Part shown: positions 24,147-31,926 of the stretch, piece by piece
Numbering within the stretch: position 1 is the stretch's first letter
Layout of the letters: each line of letters starts with the position of its first letter
DNA from: Streptomyces sp. NBC_01231
GTDB taxonomy: Bacteria > Actinomycetota > Actinomycetes > Streptomycetales > Streptomycetaceae
Assembly: GCA_035999765.1 (NCBI GenBank)
Contig: CP108521.1
Coordinates: 1,240,001-1,304,000 of the forward strand
Direction: 5' to 3'
Length of the DNA stretch: 64,000 nt
Translations under genes and position numbers: made by a program
The notes under the pieces: model-generated
Database searches by the model: none
Seen by the model: the letters and a program-made list of their open reading frames with translations, nothing else
What the model was told of the DNA's origin: nothing

Positions 24147-24471
24147 GAGGTCGGCCCCTTCCGTCGGCTCGTGTCCTTCCCTGCTGCCGACCCTACGGCT
24201 AACTGATCAGTAACGGGGTGCGTTCACCAGCCGCCGGCCGACCGCGCCGCCCAGGTCACCGGAGGACACTCCGCACCGCCGCCCCGACGAGCCGCTCCTC
24301 GCCGCCGCCGTCCGTTCCGGCGAGGGCCGGCAGTCGGTGGGGACGTGGGCCGGGGCCGTGTTCGCCTTCGGCAGCGGCGCACCGACGTGAGCCGCGAGGT
24401 TGCGTCGGGTCCGCATGCCCCGTGCCGACGTAGCCTGAACTCTCCGCCCGTCGCAGGCCCGAGGGAGCTCC
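24147..24471. other. divergent intergenic region, no gene
   Basis: This 325-base stretch separates divergent genes. Apart from the ACTGATCAGT palindrome at its left end I see no gene. Short open frames here have no ribosome binding site and no recognisable protein features. Confidence 0.6.
24200..24214. promoter_or_regulatory. palindrome upstream of mscR
   Basis: TAACTGATCAGTAAC has a perfect ten-base ACTGATCAGT core and is AT-rich compared with its surroundings. It lies 54-68 bases before the dehydrogenase start, where a repressor or activator of formaldehyde detoxification could bind. No regulator gene is adjacent. Confidence 0.45.
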
Positions 24472-26226
24472 GTGAGCAACGCAGAGACCGAGACCGGCCC
24501 GCCCGCGTGGCGGCTCATCCTCGGATACGTACGGCCGCACCGGTGGGCGCTGCTGGCGGGTGCGGCGCTGTCGCTCGTCACGGGTGGCACCGGGCTGCTG
24601 CTGCCGCTGGTGGCACGGGAGTTGATCGACGACCTGTCGCACGACCGGGCCATCACCGGCGCGTTGGTCGTCATGTCGGGGCTGGTGGTCGCCAACGCGG
24701 CGCTGGGGGCGATGGGTTCGTACGTGCTGCGGCGCACCGCCGAGTCGGTGGTGCTCGGTGCGCGGCGCGCCCTGTCCTCGTACTTGCTGCGGCTGCGCAT
24801 CACGGCCGTGGACCGCACCGAGCCGGGTGACCTCATGTCCCGGATCACCGCGGACACCACCCTGTTGCGGGAGGTCACCACCGACTCGCTCGTGGGCCTG
24901 GGCACCGGCGGGCTCACGCTCGTCGCGACGGTGGTCATGATGGGCCTGGTGGATCCGGTGCTGCTCGGGGTCACGATGGCGGTGATCCTGGGCGCGGGCA
25001 CGATCCTCGGCGTGATCGTGCCGCACATCAACCGGGCGAGCCGGCAGGCGCAGGACGCGGTCGGCGTGATGGGGGCCTCGCTGGAACGGATCCTGGGCGC
25101 GCTGCGCACGGTGAAGGCCTCCGGTGCCGAGCACCGTGAGGAGCAGACGCTGCACGCGGCAGCCGAGGAGTCGTGGCGGCAGAGCGTGCGGGCCGCCAAG
25201 TGGTCGGCCGCGGCCGGCAACACGGCGGGGCTGGCCATGCAGATCGCCTTCATCACGGTCCTCGCGGCCGGCGGGGCGCGGGTGGCGACCGGTGCGATCG
25301 ACGTGGGCACTCTGGTGGCGTTCCTGCTGTTCGTGTTCTACCTCATGTCGCCCATCCAGCAGGTCGTCGGCGCGATAACCCAGTACCAGACGGGTGCCGC
25401 GGCGCTGGCCCGGATCCAGGAGGCGTTGCGGCTGCCCGCCGAACCGGCCGTGCGGCCCGCACCGTTGCCCGCGCCCGGTGCGCGGCCCGCCGCCGTCGCC
25501 TTCACCGACGTCCGCTTCCGGTACGCCGACGACCTGCCGTACGTCCACCACGGGGTGACCTTCGACGTGCCCGCGCAGGGCATGACGGCGTTCGTCGGCC
25601 CGTCCGGCGCGGGCAAGACCACCGTGTTCTCGCTCATCGAGCGGTTCTACGACCCCGAGTCCGGCGCGATCACCCTCGACGGCCGTGAGCTTGCGGACTG
25701 GGAGCTGTCCGAACTCCGTTCCGCGATCGGCTATGTGGAGCAGGACGCCCCGGTGCTGTCGGGCTCGCTGCGGGACAACCTGCTGCTGGGCAATCCGGAG
25801 GCGGACGACGACATGGTCACGCGGGTGGTGAAGACGACCCGGCTGGACGGACTGGTGGCCAGGCTGCCCAACGGTCTGGACACCCTGGTGGGACACCGCG
25901 GCACCAAGCTGTCGGGCGGCGAGCGCCAGCGGGTCGCCATCGCCCGCGCCCTGTTGCGCCGCCCTCGGCTGCTGCTCCTCGACGAGGCGACCTCCCAGCT
26001 GGACGCGGTGAACGAGGCGGCGCTGCGGGACACGGTGGCCGACGTGGCCCGGACGACCACGGTCCTGGTCGTGGCGCACCGGCTGTCCACCGTGACGATG
26101 GCGGACCGGATCGTGGTGATGGACGCGGGCCGGGTCCGCGCGGTAGGCACCCACCGTGAACTGGTCGGGGCCGACCCGCTGTACGCGGAGCTGGCGGCGA
26201 CGCAGTTCCTGGCGACCGCGGGCTGA
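24472..26226 (+). CDS. ABC exporter, fused permease and ATPase
   Basis: The 584-residue half-transporter has six transmembrane helices in the first about 320 residues ([44 protein letters not shown]) and a C-terminal ATPase with Walker [10 protein letters not shown] (about 378-386), Q-loop [13 protein letters not shown], signature [15 protein letters not shown], Walker [13 protein letters not shown] and switch His in [11 protein letters not shown] 24472 has GAGGGAG upstream. It is a MsbA/LmrA-like homodimeric exporter of lipid or drug. No partner gene is nearby, and the substrate is unknown. Confidence 0.9.
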   Translation: MSNAETETGPPAWRLILGYVRPHRWALLAGAALSLVTGGTGLLLPLVARELIDDLSHDRAITGALVVMSGLVVANAALGAMGSYVLRRTAESVVLGARRALSSYLLRLRITAVDRTEPGDLMSRITADTTLLREVTTDSLVGLGTGGLTLVATVVMMGLVDPVLLGVTMAVILGAGTILGVIVPHINRASRQAQDAVGVMGASLERILGALRTVKASGAEHREEQTLHAAAEESWRQSVRAAKWSAAAGNTAGLAMQIAFITVLAAGGARVATGAIDVGTLVAFLLFVFYLMSPIQQVVGAITQYQTGAAALARIQEALRLPAEPAVRPAPLPAPGARPAAVAFTDVRFRYADDLPYVHHGVTFDVPAQGMTAFVGPSGAGKTTVFSLIERFYDPESGAITLDGRELADWELSELRSAIGYVEQDAPVLSGSLRDNLLLGNPEADDDMVTRVVKTTRLDGLVARLPNGLDTLVGHRGTKLSGGERQRVAIARALLRRPRLLLLDEATSQLDAVNEAALRDTVADVARTTTVLVVAHRLSTVTMADRIVVMDAGRVRAVGTHRELVGADPLYAELAATQFLATAG

Positions 26227-26418
26227 CGCCGGTGGCCGGACGGCGAGGGGCACGGTGCCGGCGGGCCGGTCCCGCCCACAGTCATCGCACGCCGCCCATT
26301 CGTCAGGTGCCGCGTGCGGACTGCGCTTGCCGAGCCCGCCGGGGCGGAGGAGTCTCTTAAGGGAGAGGTCCGAGCGGCCCGCTCCTCGTCGAGCCGCGGC
26401 CCTCGAAGGAGGTTCATC

Positions 26419-26784
26419 ATGGCCACTGCCACAGGCTCCGGATTCGACACCGAGACATTGCGCCAGGCCATCGAAGGCCCGAGCGAGGAGATTCTGGTGT
26501 CGCTCTACGCCGACGACGCCGAGATTCGGATCGTGGACCGCAACACCCAGCCCAGCCATCCGATGGTCCTGCACGGCCGTGCCGAGATCGCCGACATGTT
26601 CCACGAACTCTGCAGCCGCGACATGACACACAAGATGGAACACTGCGTGGCCCAGGGCGACCATGTCGCCTTCAGCGAGTCCTGCCGGTACCCGGACGGG
26701 GTACGCGTCCTCGCCGAGTCGATGCTGTCGCTGCGGGACGGGAAGATCGTCGAGCAGACCATGGTCCAGGCCTGGGACGAGTAG
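26419..26784 (+). CDS. SnoaL-like / NTF2-fold small protein
   Basis: The 121-residue protein starts at ATG 26419 with a textbook GAAGGAGG site. The pattern (helix, then YADDAEIRIVDRNTQPSHPMVLHGRAEIADMF, then beta strands ending LSLRDGKIVEQTMVQAWDE) fits the SnoaL-like fold, a cone-shaped barrel used by polyketide cyclases, isomerases and many proteins of unknown role. No catalytic residues can be assigned with confidence. It lies alone between the ABC exporter and the ZTP riboswitch. Confidence 0.75.
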   Translation: MATATGSGFDTETLRQAIEGPSEEILVSLYADDAEIRIVDRNTQPSHPMVLHGRAEIADMFHELCSRDMTHKMEHCVAQGDHVAFSESCRYPDGVRVLAESMLSLRDGKIVEQTMVQAWDE

Positions 26785-26805
26785 CCGGCGGAGGTTAGGC
26801 TGATC

Positions 26806-26877
26806 GCGGGCCGTGACTGGCGCTGAGGTGGAGCACCACCGGGGAGCGACCCGCGAACACTGCCGTGCGCCTGGGCG
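26806..26877 (+). ncRNA. ZTP (pfl) riboswitch upstream of folD
   Basis: The RNA has the pfl motif: GCGGG (26806-26810) pairs with CCCGC (26850-26854). GTGACTGGCG leads into a GGTGG/CCACC hairpin (26827-26831 with 26836-26840). GGGGAGCGAC follows, then the conserved CGTGCGCCTGGGC (26864-26876) that forms the pseudoknot. ZTP riboswitches sense the purine intermediate ZMP/ZTP, which builds up when 10-formyl-tetrahydrofolate is short, and turn on one-carbon genes. The folD start lies 29 bases downstream, so control may act on translation. Confidence 0.88.
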
Positions 26878-26905
26878 ATTTCACATATCAGCTCAGGAGT
26901 GGATC

Positions 26906-27754
26906 ATGTCTCAGGCCCGGCTCATGGACGGCACGGCGCTCGCCCGGCGGACCGTGGAGGAGACCGCCGAACGGGCGGCCGACCTCACACGGCGCACGGG
27001 ACAGCCGCCCTGTCTGGCGACCGTGCTGGTGGGCGAGGACCCCGCCTCCGTCACCTACGTACGGATGAAGCAGAACCGCTGCCGCACGGCCGGTGTCGAC
27101 TCGCGGCACGTGGCGCTGCCCGCTGCCACCAGCACCGAGGAACTCGTCGGCACGCTACGAGCCCTTTCGGACGATCCCGGTGTGCACGGCATCCTGCTGC
27201 AGCATCCGATGGGCGGGCACATCGACGAGCGGGCCGCGTTCGAGGCGATCGCCCCGGAGAAGGACGTCGACGGTGTCACCTTCGCCTCCTTCGCCACGAT
27301 GAGCTTCGGCCTGCCCGGGTTCGTGTCCTGCACGCCCGGCGGGATCATGCGGCTGCTCGACGAGTACGACGTCGACCCGTCCGGCCGTCGGGCCGTGGTC
27401 GTCGGCCGCAGCGCCATCCTGGGCAAGCCGGTCGGCATGCTGCTGCTCGCCCGCGACGCCACGGTGACCTACTGCCACTCCCGTACCCGGGACCTGTCCG
27501 CAGTGGTCCGCGAGGCGGACATCGTGGTCGCCGCGGTGGGCCGCCCCCGGCTGGTGCACGGACGGGACCTCAAGCCCGGCGCCGTCGTGATCGACGCCGG
27601 CTACAACCCCGGGAACGTCGGTGACGTCGACTTCGACTCGGCCGTGGAGCGGGCCTCGTTGATCACGCCGGTGCCGGGCGGCGTCGGTCCGATGACGATC
27701 GCCACGCTGCTGGAGCAGACCGTGGCCGCCGCGGCCCGGCAGCTCGGGGCGTGA
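26906..27754 (+). CDS. folD: FolD: methylene-THF dehydrogenase / methenyl-THF cyclohydrolase
   Basis: The 282-residue protein makes 10-formyl-tetrahydrofolate from 5,10-methylene-tetrahydrofolate in two steps, with NADP. The conserved Tyr and Lys are in TYVRMKQNR, followed by GILLQHPMGGHI (family GILVQLPLP-like), EKDVDGVT, CTPGGIMRLL, VVGRSAILGKPVGMLL and TPVPGGVGPMT. ATG 26906 fits the family N-terminus. It lies just after a ZTP riboswitch, which matches folate starvation control. It could be a second FolD copy, since it diverges from the consensus at several positions (HPMGGH for QLPLPxH). Confidence 0.92.
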   Translation: MSQARLMDGTALARRTVEETAERAADLTRRTGQPPCLATVLVGEDPASVTYVRMKQNRCRTAGVDSRHVALPAATSTEELVGTLRALSDDPGVHGILLQHPMGGHIDERAAFEAIAPEKDVDGVTFASFATMSFGLPGFVSCTPGGIMRLLDEYDVDPSGRRAVVVGRSAILGKPVGMLLLARDATVTYCHSRTRDLSAVVREADIVVAAVGRPRLVHGRDLKPGAVVIDAGYNPGNVGDVDFDSAVERASLITPVPGGVGPMTIATLLEQTVAAAARQLGA

Positions 27755-27891
27755 GGGGCGGTGATCGGCTGGATCCAGGCGCTGCGCGGAAGGCCGCCCG
27801 CAGACCGAGGACGGCACCATTCGGCGTGAAGTCGTCGGTGGTGTCGGGTCGTTGGCCCCGAGGAGAGCGGGGCGGCGCCATACTGTCGGTC

Positions 27892-29145
27892 GTGCGCGTA
27901 GCGATCATGACGGCGGGATCCCGGGGCGATGTGGCTCCGTTCACCGGGCTGGGGCACGGACTCGCCCTCGCCGGACACGAGGTCACTCTGGTCACCCACG
28001 CCCGCTTCGAGCCGTTGGCGGCACGGGCGGGGCTTCGCTTCCACCCGCTGCCGGTGGACCCGAGGGCGGAACTGGAGTCCTCGCGCGGGCGGGGACTGCA
28101 CCGCAGTGCGACCGGGGTGGGGAAGCTGGTCCGGGTGGTCGCGATGGCGCGGGCACTGGCCGGACGGATGACGGACGACCTGGTGGCGGCGGCCCGGGCG
28201 AGCGACGCGCTGCTCCTCGCCGGCCCCCTCGGCCCGGTGGGCCACGCCGTGGCCGAGGGCCTGTCCCTGCCGAGCCTGGGCGTCCATCTCCAACCCCTCG
28301 CCCCCACCCGGGAGTTCGCGCCGCCCCTGCTGGGCGTCGGCTCCTGGGGCTCGGTCGGCAACCGGGCCGCCGGGGTGGGCGTGTGCCTGGCCGTCGAGCA
28401 GGTCTTCGCCGCCGCCGTCCCGGAGGTGCGCTCTCGCCTGGGCCTGCCCCGCATCCGCCCCGCCGCGGCCCTGCGGACCCGGGAGCGGCAGCGCTGGCCG
28501 GTGTTCCACGGCTTCAGCCCCCTGGTGGTCCCCCGGCCGAGCGACTGGCGGGCGGGCCTGGATGTGGCGGGCTACTGGTGGCCGTACGACGAGGACACCC
28601 AACTCCCGTCCCGGCTGCGGGACTTCCTCGACGCCGGCCCCGCTCCGGTCTTCGTGGGGCTGGGCAGCGCGACCGTACCCGACCCGGAGCGGCTCAGCGG
28701 CGCCGTCGTGCGCGCCCTGCGCACGGCCGGGCTGCGCGGGGTCGTCCAGCGGGGCTGGGCCGGGCTCACCGCGACCGGCGACGACATGCTGACCGTCGAC
28801 GAGGTCCCGCACTCCGCGCTGTTTCCCCGGATGGCCGCGGTGGTCCACCACGCGGGCGCGGGCACGACCGCGGCCGGCCTCCGGGCCGGGGTTCCCGCCG
28901 TGCCGGTGCCGATCCAGTTCGACGAGGGATTCTGGGCCGCACGCCTGGTCGCCCTGGGCGTGGCACCCCGCGCCGTGCCGTTGCGCCGTCTGACCTCCGA
29001 GGCCCTGGCCTCCGCCCTCACCCGAGCCACCCGGGACTCCGCGTACCGGGAACGGGCCGAGGCACTGGGCACACGCATCCGCGCCGAGAACGGCATCGGA
29101 CCCGTACTCGACGCCGTAAACCGGCTGGCAGACCGAGAAAACTGA
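27892..29145 (+). CDS. GT1-family glycosyltransferase
   Basis: The 417-residue protein starts at GTG 27892 with MRVAIMTAGSRGDVAPFTGLGHGLALAGHEV, the N-terminal Rossmann domain of GT-B glycosyltransferases in the MGT/sterol-glucosyltransferase group. The C-terminal sugar-nucleotide binding motif is HHAGAGTTAAGLRAGVPAVPVPIQFDEGFWA (about residues 323-353). In the family it transfers a hexose from UDP- or TDP-sugar to a small hydrophobic aglycone such as a macrolide or sterol. It may be a resistance/inactivation enzyme. No biosynthetic cluster is adjacent. Start choice rests on the conserved N-terminus. Confidence 0.85.
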   Translation: MRVAIMTAGSRGDVAPFTGLGHGLALAGHEVTLVTHARFEPLAARAGLRFHPLPVDPRAELESSRGRGLHRSATGVGKLVRVVAMARALAGRMTDDLVAAARASDALLLAGPLGPVGHAVAEGLSLPSLGVHLQPLAPTREFAPPLLGVGSWGSVGNRAAGVGVCLAVEQVFAAAVPEVRSRLGLPRIRPAAALRTRERQRWPVFHGFSPLVVPRPSDWRAGLDVAGYWWPYDEDTQLPSRLRDFLDAGPAPVFVGLGSATVPDPERLSGAVVRALRTAGLRGVVQRGWAGLTATGDDMLTVDEVPHSALFPRMAAVVHHAGAGTTAAGLRAGVPAVPVPIQFDEGFWAARLVALGVAPRAVPLRRLTSEALASALTRATRDSAYRERAEALGTRIRAENGIGPVLDAVNRLADREN

Positions 29146-29214
29146 CCCGCAGCTTCGCGGAGCCGGACACCCACGCCGAGAATCACCCTCGATCACGCCG
29201 AGGACGGCCACCGG

Positions 29215-29739
29215 TCACCCCGAGGACGGCCATCGCTCGGCGGCCCACTCCGACCAGCCCGGCCAACCGGGAGGCGGAGCGCCCACGTCGCCCCCGGCGA
29301 GTTCCGCGGCGTCGGGCTCCTCGAACTGCGTTCGCCACCGCACCAGGTCGGCCTCGGTGATCGGGAAGGTCTGATCCGGGGTGGTCGACCAGCGATGGGC
29401 GATCCTGGCCAGTTGGGTCTCATGGTCCACCGGCAGATACACCAGGCGGCAGGATCCGGCCACGGACCCGGTCAGCCAGCGAATCGCGGACCGCTCGTCC
29501 CGGGACCAGCATCCGAAGTCCAGGACCACGTCGGTGCCCAGCCTCAGCACCTCCAGACCGAGTTGGAGCAGCCGCCCCTCCAGCACATCGCGCTTCCCGT
29601 CCGCCTGCGACTCGCCGAACAGGGGGATCATCCACTCGTCGGGCGTCAGCCGCAGCGCGCGATGCTCCTCGGCGAGCCGGCGAGCTTTCGTGGTCTTCCC
29701 GGCCCCGGGCAGGCCGACCGTCAGGAACAACGTCGTCAC
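29215..29739 (-). CDS. small P-loop ATP-binding kinase (AAA_33/zeta-like)
   Basis: The 174-residue protein starts at GTG 29739 and contains Walker A GLPGAGKTT (about residues 9-17), LTPDEWM, DVVLDFGCWSRDER and a late RW.TTPDQTFPITEADL lid-like segment. The layout matches the AAA_33 group of small kinases (chloramphenicol phosphotransferase/zeta-toxin relatives), which phosphorylate diverse small molecules in the cytoplasm. No antitoxin gene is adjacent, so a toxin role is not supported. There is no clear ribosome binding site, and the start is inferred from the P-loop position. Confidence 0.75.
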   Translation of the reverse strand: MTTLFLTVGLPGAGKTTKARRLAEEHRALRLTPDEWMIPLFGESQADGKRDVLEGRLLQLGLEVLRLGTDVVLDFGCWSRDERSAIRWLTGSVAGSCRLVYLPVDHETQLARIAHRWSTTPDQTFPITEADLVRWRTQFEEPDAAELAGGDVGAPPPGWPGWSEWAAERWPSSG

Positions 29740-29815
29740 CCCCGGATCGTGCCAGGGAAACCCGGCGGAGGGCACATGGCGGGAGGCCCCAGCAGCCACG
29801 CGACCCGAAACGCGA

Positions 29816-30478
29816 TCACATGCCAGGCGGTTTCCAGCCCGGTGGGCGCAGGATTGCGAGCAGTTGCCGGACCAGTTCCTCGACGACCTCGTCGAGGGTC
29901 GCGTCGACCCACCCGGCGTTCCAGTCGTGGAGCAGTCCGTTGACGCTGCCGATGAACGCCGTCGCCGCGAGCCGGTAGTCCCGGGGCGCCGCCTCCCCGC
30001 GGGCCACGGCCGCCTTGGCCTCGGCGCACACCAGGTCGACCCAGGTGGCGCGGCGGGCCAGGCGCTGCTCCTCCAGGCTCGGGCTGACACCGATGATCTC
30101 GACGAAGGTGATGCGGATGCGACGCGGGTCCCCGGTGACGTTCGCGGCGTAGGCGCGAAACATCGCGGCCGCGCGCTCGGGCAGCGGCAGGCCCTCCGCA
30201 GCGGCCACGGCGAGCAGGACCGCTTCCTCGGCCCAGTCGTTGACCTCCAGGTGGAGTGCGGTCAGGACGTCCTCGAGGGTGCGGAACTCCTCGTAGAACT
30301 GGCGGGTGGACAGGCCCGCGGCCTCGCTGAGCGCGGCGACAGTGGTGGCGCGATAGCCGGGAGTGTCGCCGAAGAGCTGGAGCGCGGCGTCCAGGAAGCG
30401 GCGGCGCCGCTCGGCCTGCCGTTCCACTGCCGACTTGCCGCCGTAACGGCCGGTCGGCGCCCTGAGCCTGCCTGCCAC
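29816..30478 (-). CDS. TetR-family transcriptional regulator
   Basis: The 220-residue protein starts at GTG 30478 with AAGGAGG upstream. The helix-turn-helix is at about 30-75 (FLDAALQLFGDTPGYRATTVAALSEAAGLSTRQFYEEFRTLEDVL). The remainder is an all-helical ligand domain ending PPGWKPPGM. It is divergent from a secreted beta-propeller gene, and a CTTACT-AGTAAG palindrome lies between the two starts. It probably represses itself and that gene. The signal is unknown. Confidence 0.88.
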   Translation of the reverse strand: MAGRLRAPTGRYGGKSAVERQAERRRRFLDAALQLFGDTPGYRATTVAALSEAAGLSTRQFYEEFRTLEDVLTALHLEVNDWAEEAVLLAVAAAEGLPLPERAAAMFRAYAANVTGDPRRIRITFVEIIGVSPSLEEQRLARRATWVDLVCAEAKAAVARGEAAPRDYRLAATAFIGSVNGLLHDWNAGWVDATLDEVVEELVRQLLAILRPPGWKPPGM

Positions 30479-30568
30479 CGAACCTCCTTGTCCCGCCCGG
30501 CCGTCGGACGTTTCGTTCGAACTCCCATTTTGTCGTGTACGCAGTCTTGTGGAGAAGGGCCCCCCTTC

Positions 30569-30584
30569 CTTACTTTGCAGTAAG
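30569..30584. promoter_or_regulatory. predicted TetR operator
   Basis: CTTACT (30569-30574) and AGTAAG (30579-30584) form a perfect six-base inverted repeat around TTGC, between the TetR gene and the beta-propeller gene. Confidence 0.5.
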
Positions 30585-30669
30585 TTGACTCTGAATCCAC
30601 TCGTGTTCAGATTCGCCATGCCTCTTGGCATGTACCACTCATGAGCCCCCCTCAGAGGAAAGAGCAGTC

Positions 30670-31926
30670 ATGCCTGCTTTCAGGTCCAGGCACCTTTGCT
30701 CCGTTGCAGCCGCCCTCGTGCTCACCGTCACCGCCCCCGCCGCCGCCGCGACGGCCGCCCCGGACACCTCGGCAGCCGCCCTGCGCGAGGTGATGTTCGT
30801 GGGCAACAACTGGGACGGCACCGCCGACGTCATCAAATCCAGCGGTGACTTCGCCAAGATCGGCCGGATCAACGTCGTCCCGGACAAGGCGGAACGGATC
30901 GCGGCGATCAACGCCGATCCGATCAAGTGGATCTACTACATGGCCATCCGCAACGGCGTCGGCGAAGGGCACGACCAGCTCGTCGACGACATGTACTCCA
31001 CGCCGGACGGCACGTCGATGGTCGTCTCCCGCCCCAGCTTCGCCGACGTCGTCTCCATCGACCTGGCCACCGGGAAGATCAACTGGCGCTTCCCCGTGTC
31101 GGGTTACCGCTCCGACCACATGGCCGTCTCCCCCGACGGCACGCGCGTGGCGGTCTCGGCCTCCATCTCGAACACCGTGCACGTACTGGACATCACCACG
31201 GGCAAGCAGCTGGGCTCGTTCGCGACGGGCGACAAGCCGCACGAGAACATCTTCACGCAGGACGGCAAGTACATCTGGAACATGGCCATCGGCGACGTCA
31301 ACACCTCGCTCGACGAGCCGTGGCAGGACTGGACGAAGGGCAACCGCAAGATCACGGTCGTCGACGCGACCACCTTCAAGGAGGTGAAGGTGATCGACAT
31401 GCGGGAGCGGCTCGACGCCATCGGCCTGAAGGACTACTCGGACGCGGTCCGCCCGGCCACCTTCAGCCCGGACGAGTCGAAGCTCTACTTCCAGGTGTCG
31501 TTCTTCAACGGCTTCCTGGAGTACGACGTCGCCTCGGACCGGATCACCCGCGTCAAGACCCTCCCCAAGAATCCCGCGACGAGCACGGACCGCACGACCT
31601 GGGTCAACGACTCGCGCCACCACGGCATTTCGATGAGCCGCGACGGCAGCAAGATCTGCGTGGCGGGGACGATGGACGACTACGCGACCGTCGTGAACCG
31701 GTCGACCCTCCAGGAGGGCCCGCTCGTCACCGCCTCCAAGCCCTACTGGGCCACGGTGAGCGGTGACGGCAAGAGCTGCATCATCTCGGAGAGCGGCACC
31801 GACCAGGTCACGGCGATCGACTTCGCGACAGGCAAGAAGATCCTCTCGGTCCCGGTCGGCGACCACCCCCAGCGTGTCCGCCTGGCTCACGTCCCGGCGG
31901 ACTGGACAGGGCCGTCCGCTAGCTGA
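30670..31926 (+). CDS. secreted YncE-like beta-propeller protein
   Basis: The 418-residue protein starts at ATG 30670 with AGGAAAG upstream. It has a clear signal peptide (SVAAALVLTVTAPAAAATAAP). The body is a seven-bladed YncE-type propeller with repeated blade signatures (VSIDLATGKI, MAVSPDGTRVAVS, VHVLDITTGKQ, AIDFATGKKI). Such proteins act outside the cell in adhesion, redox or ligand binding. No catalytic function is evident. The gene is divergent from the TetR regulator, and its stop overlaps the stop of the convergent GH5 gene by eight bases. Confidence 0.85.
   Translation: MPAFRSRHLCSVAAALVLTVTAPAAAATAAPDTSAAALREVMFVGNNWDGTADVIKSSGDFAKIGRINVVPDKAERIAAINADPIKWIYYMAIRNGVGEGHDQLVDDMYSTPDGTSMVVSRPSFADVVSIDLATGKINWRFPVSGYRSDHMAVSPDGTRVAVSASISNTVHVLDITTGKQLGSFATGDKPHENIFTQDGKYIWNMAIGDVNTSLDEPWQDWTKGNRKITVVDATTFKEVKVIDMRERLDAIGLKDYSDAVRPATFSPDESKLYFQVSFFNGFLEYDVASDRITRVKTLPKNPATSTDRTTWVNDSRHHGISMSRDGSKICVAGTMDDYATVVNRSTLQEGPLVTASKPYWATVSGDGKSCIISESGTDQVTAIDFATGKKILSVPVGDHPQRVRLAHVPADWTGPSAS

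Noticed and set aside
24218..24433. Small plus-strand frame before the ABC exporter
   Set aside because: There is no ribosome binding site, no motif and the composition is random GC-rich.
24256..26664. 802-codon open frame on the minus strand opposite the ABC exporter
   Set aside because: It is antisense to a clear exporter with all ATPase motifs. The high GC content leaves opposite strands open. The translation is low complexity with no domain.
29215..29739. P-loop kinase as the toxin of a toxin-antitoxin pair
   Set aside because: There is no antitoxin-like gene beside it. The conserved parts fit small-molecule kinases equally well.
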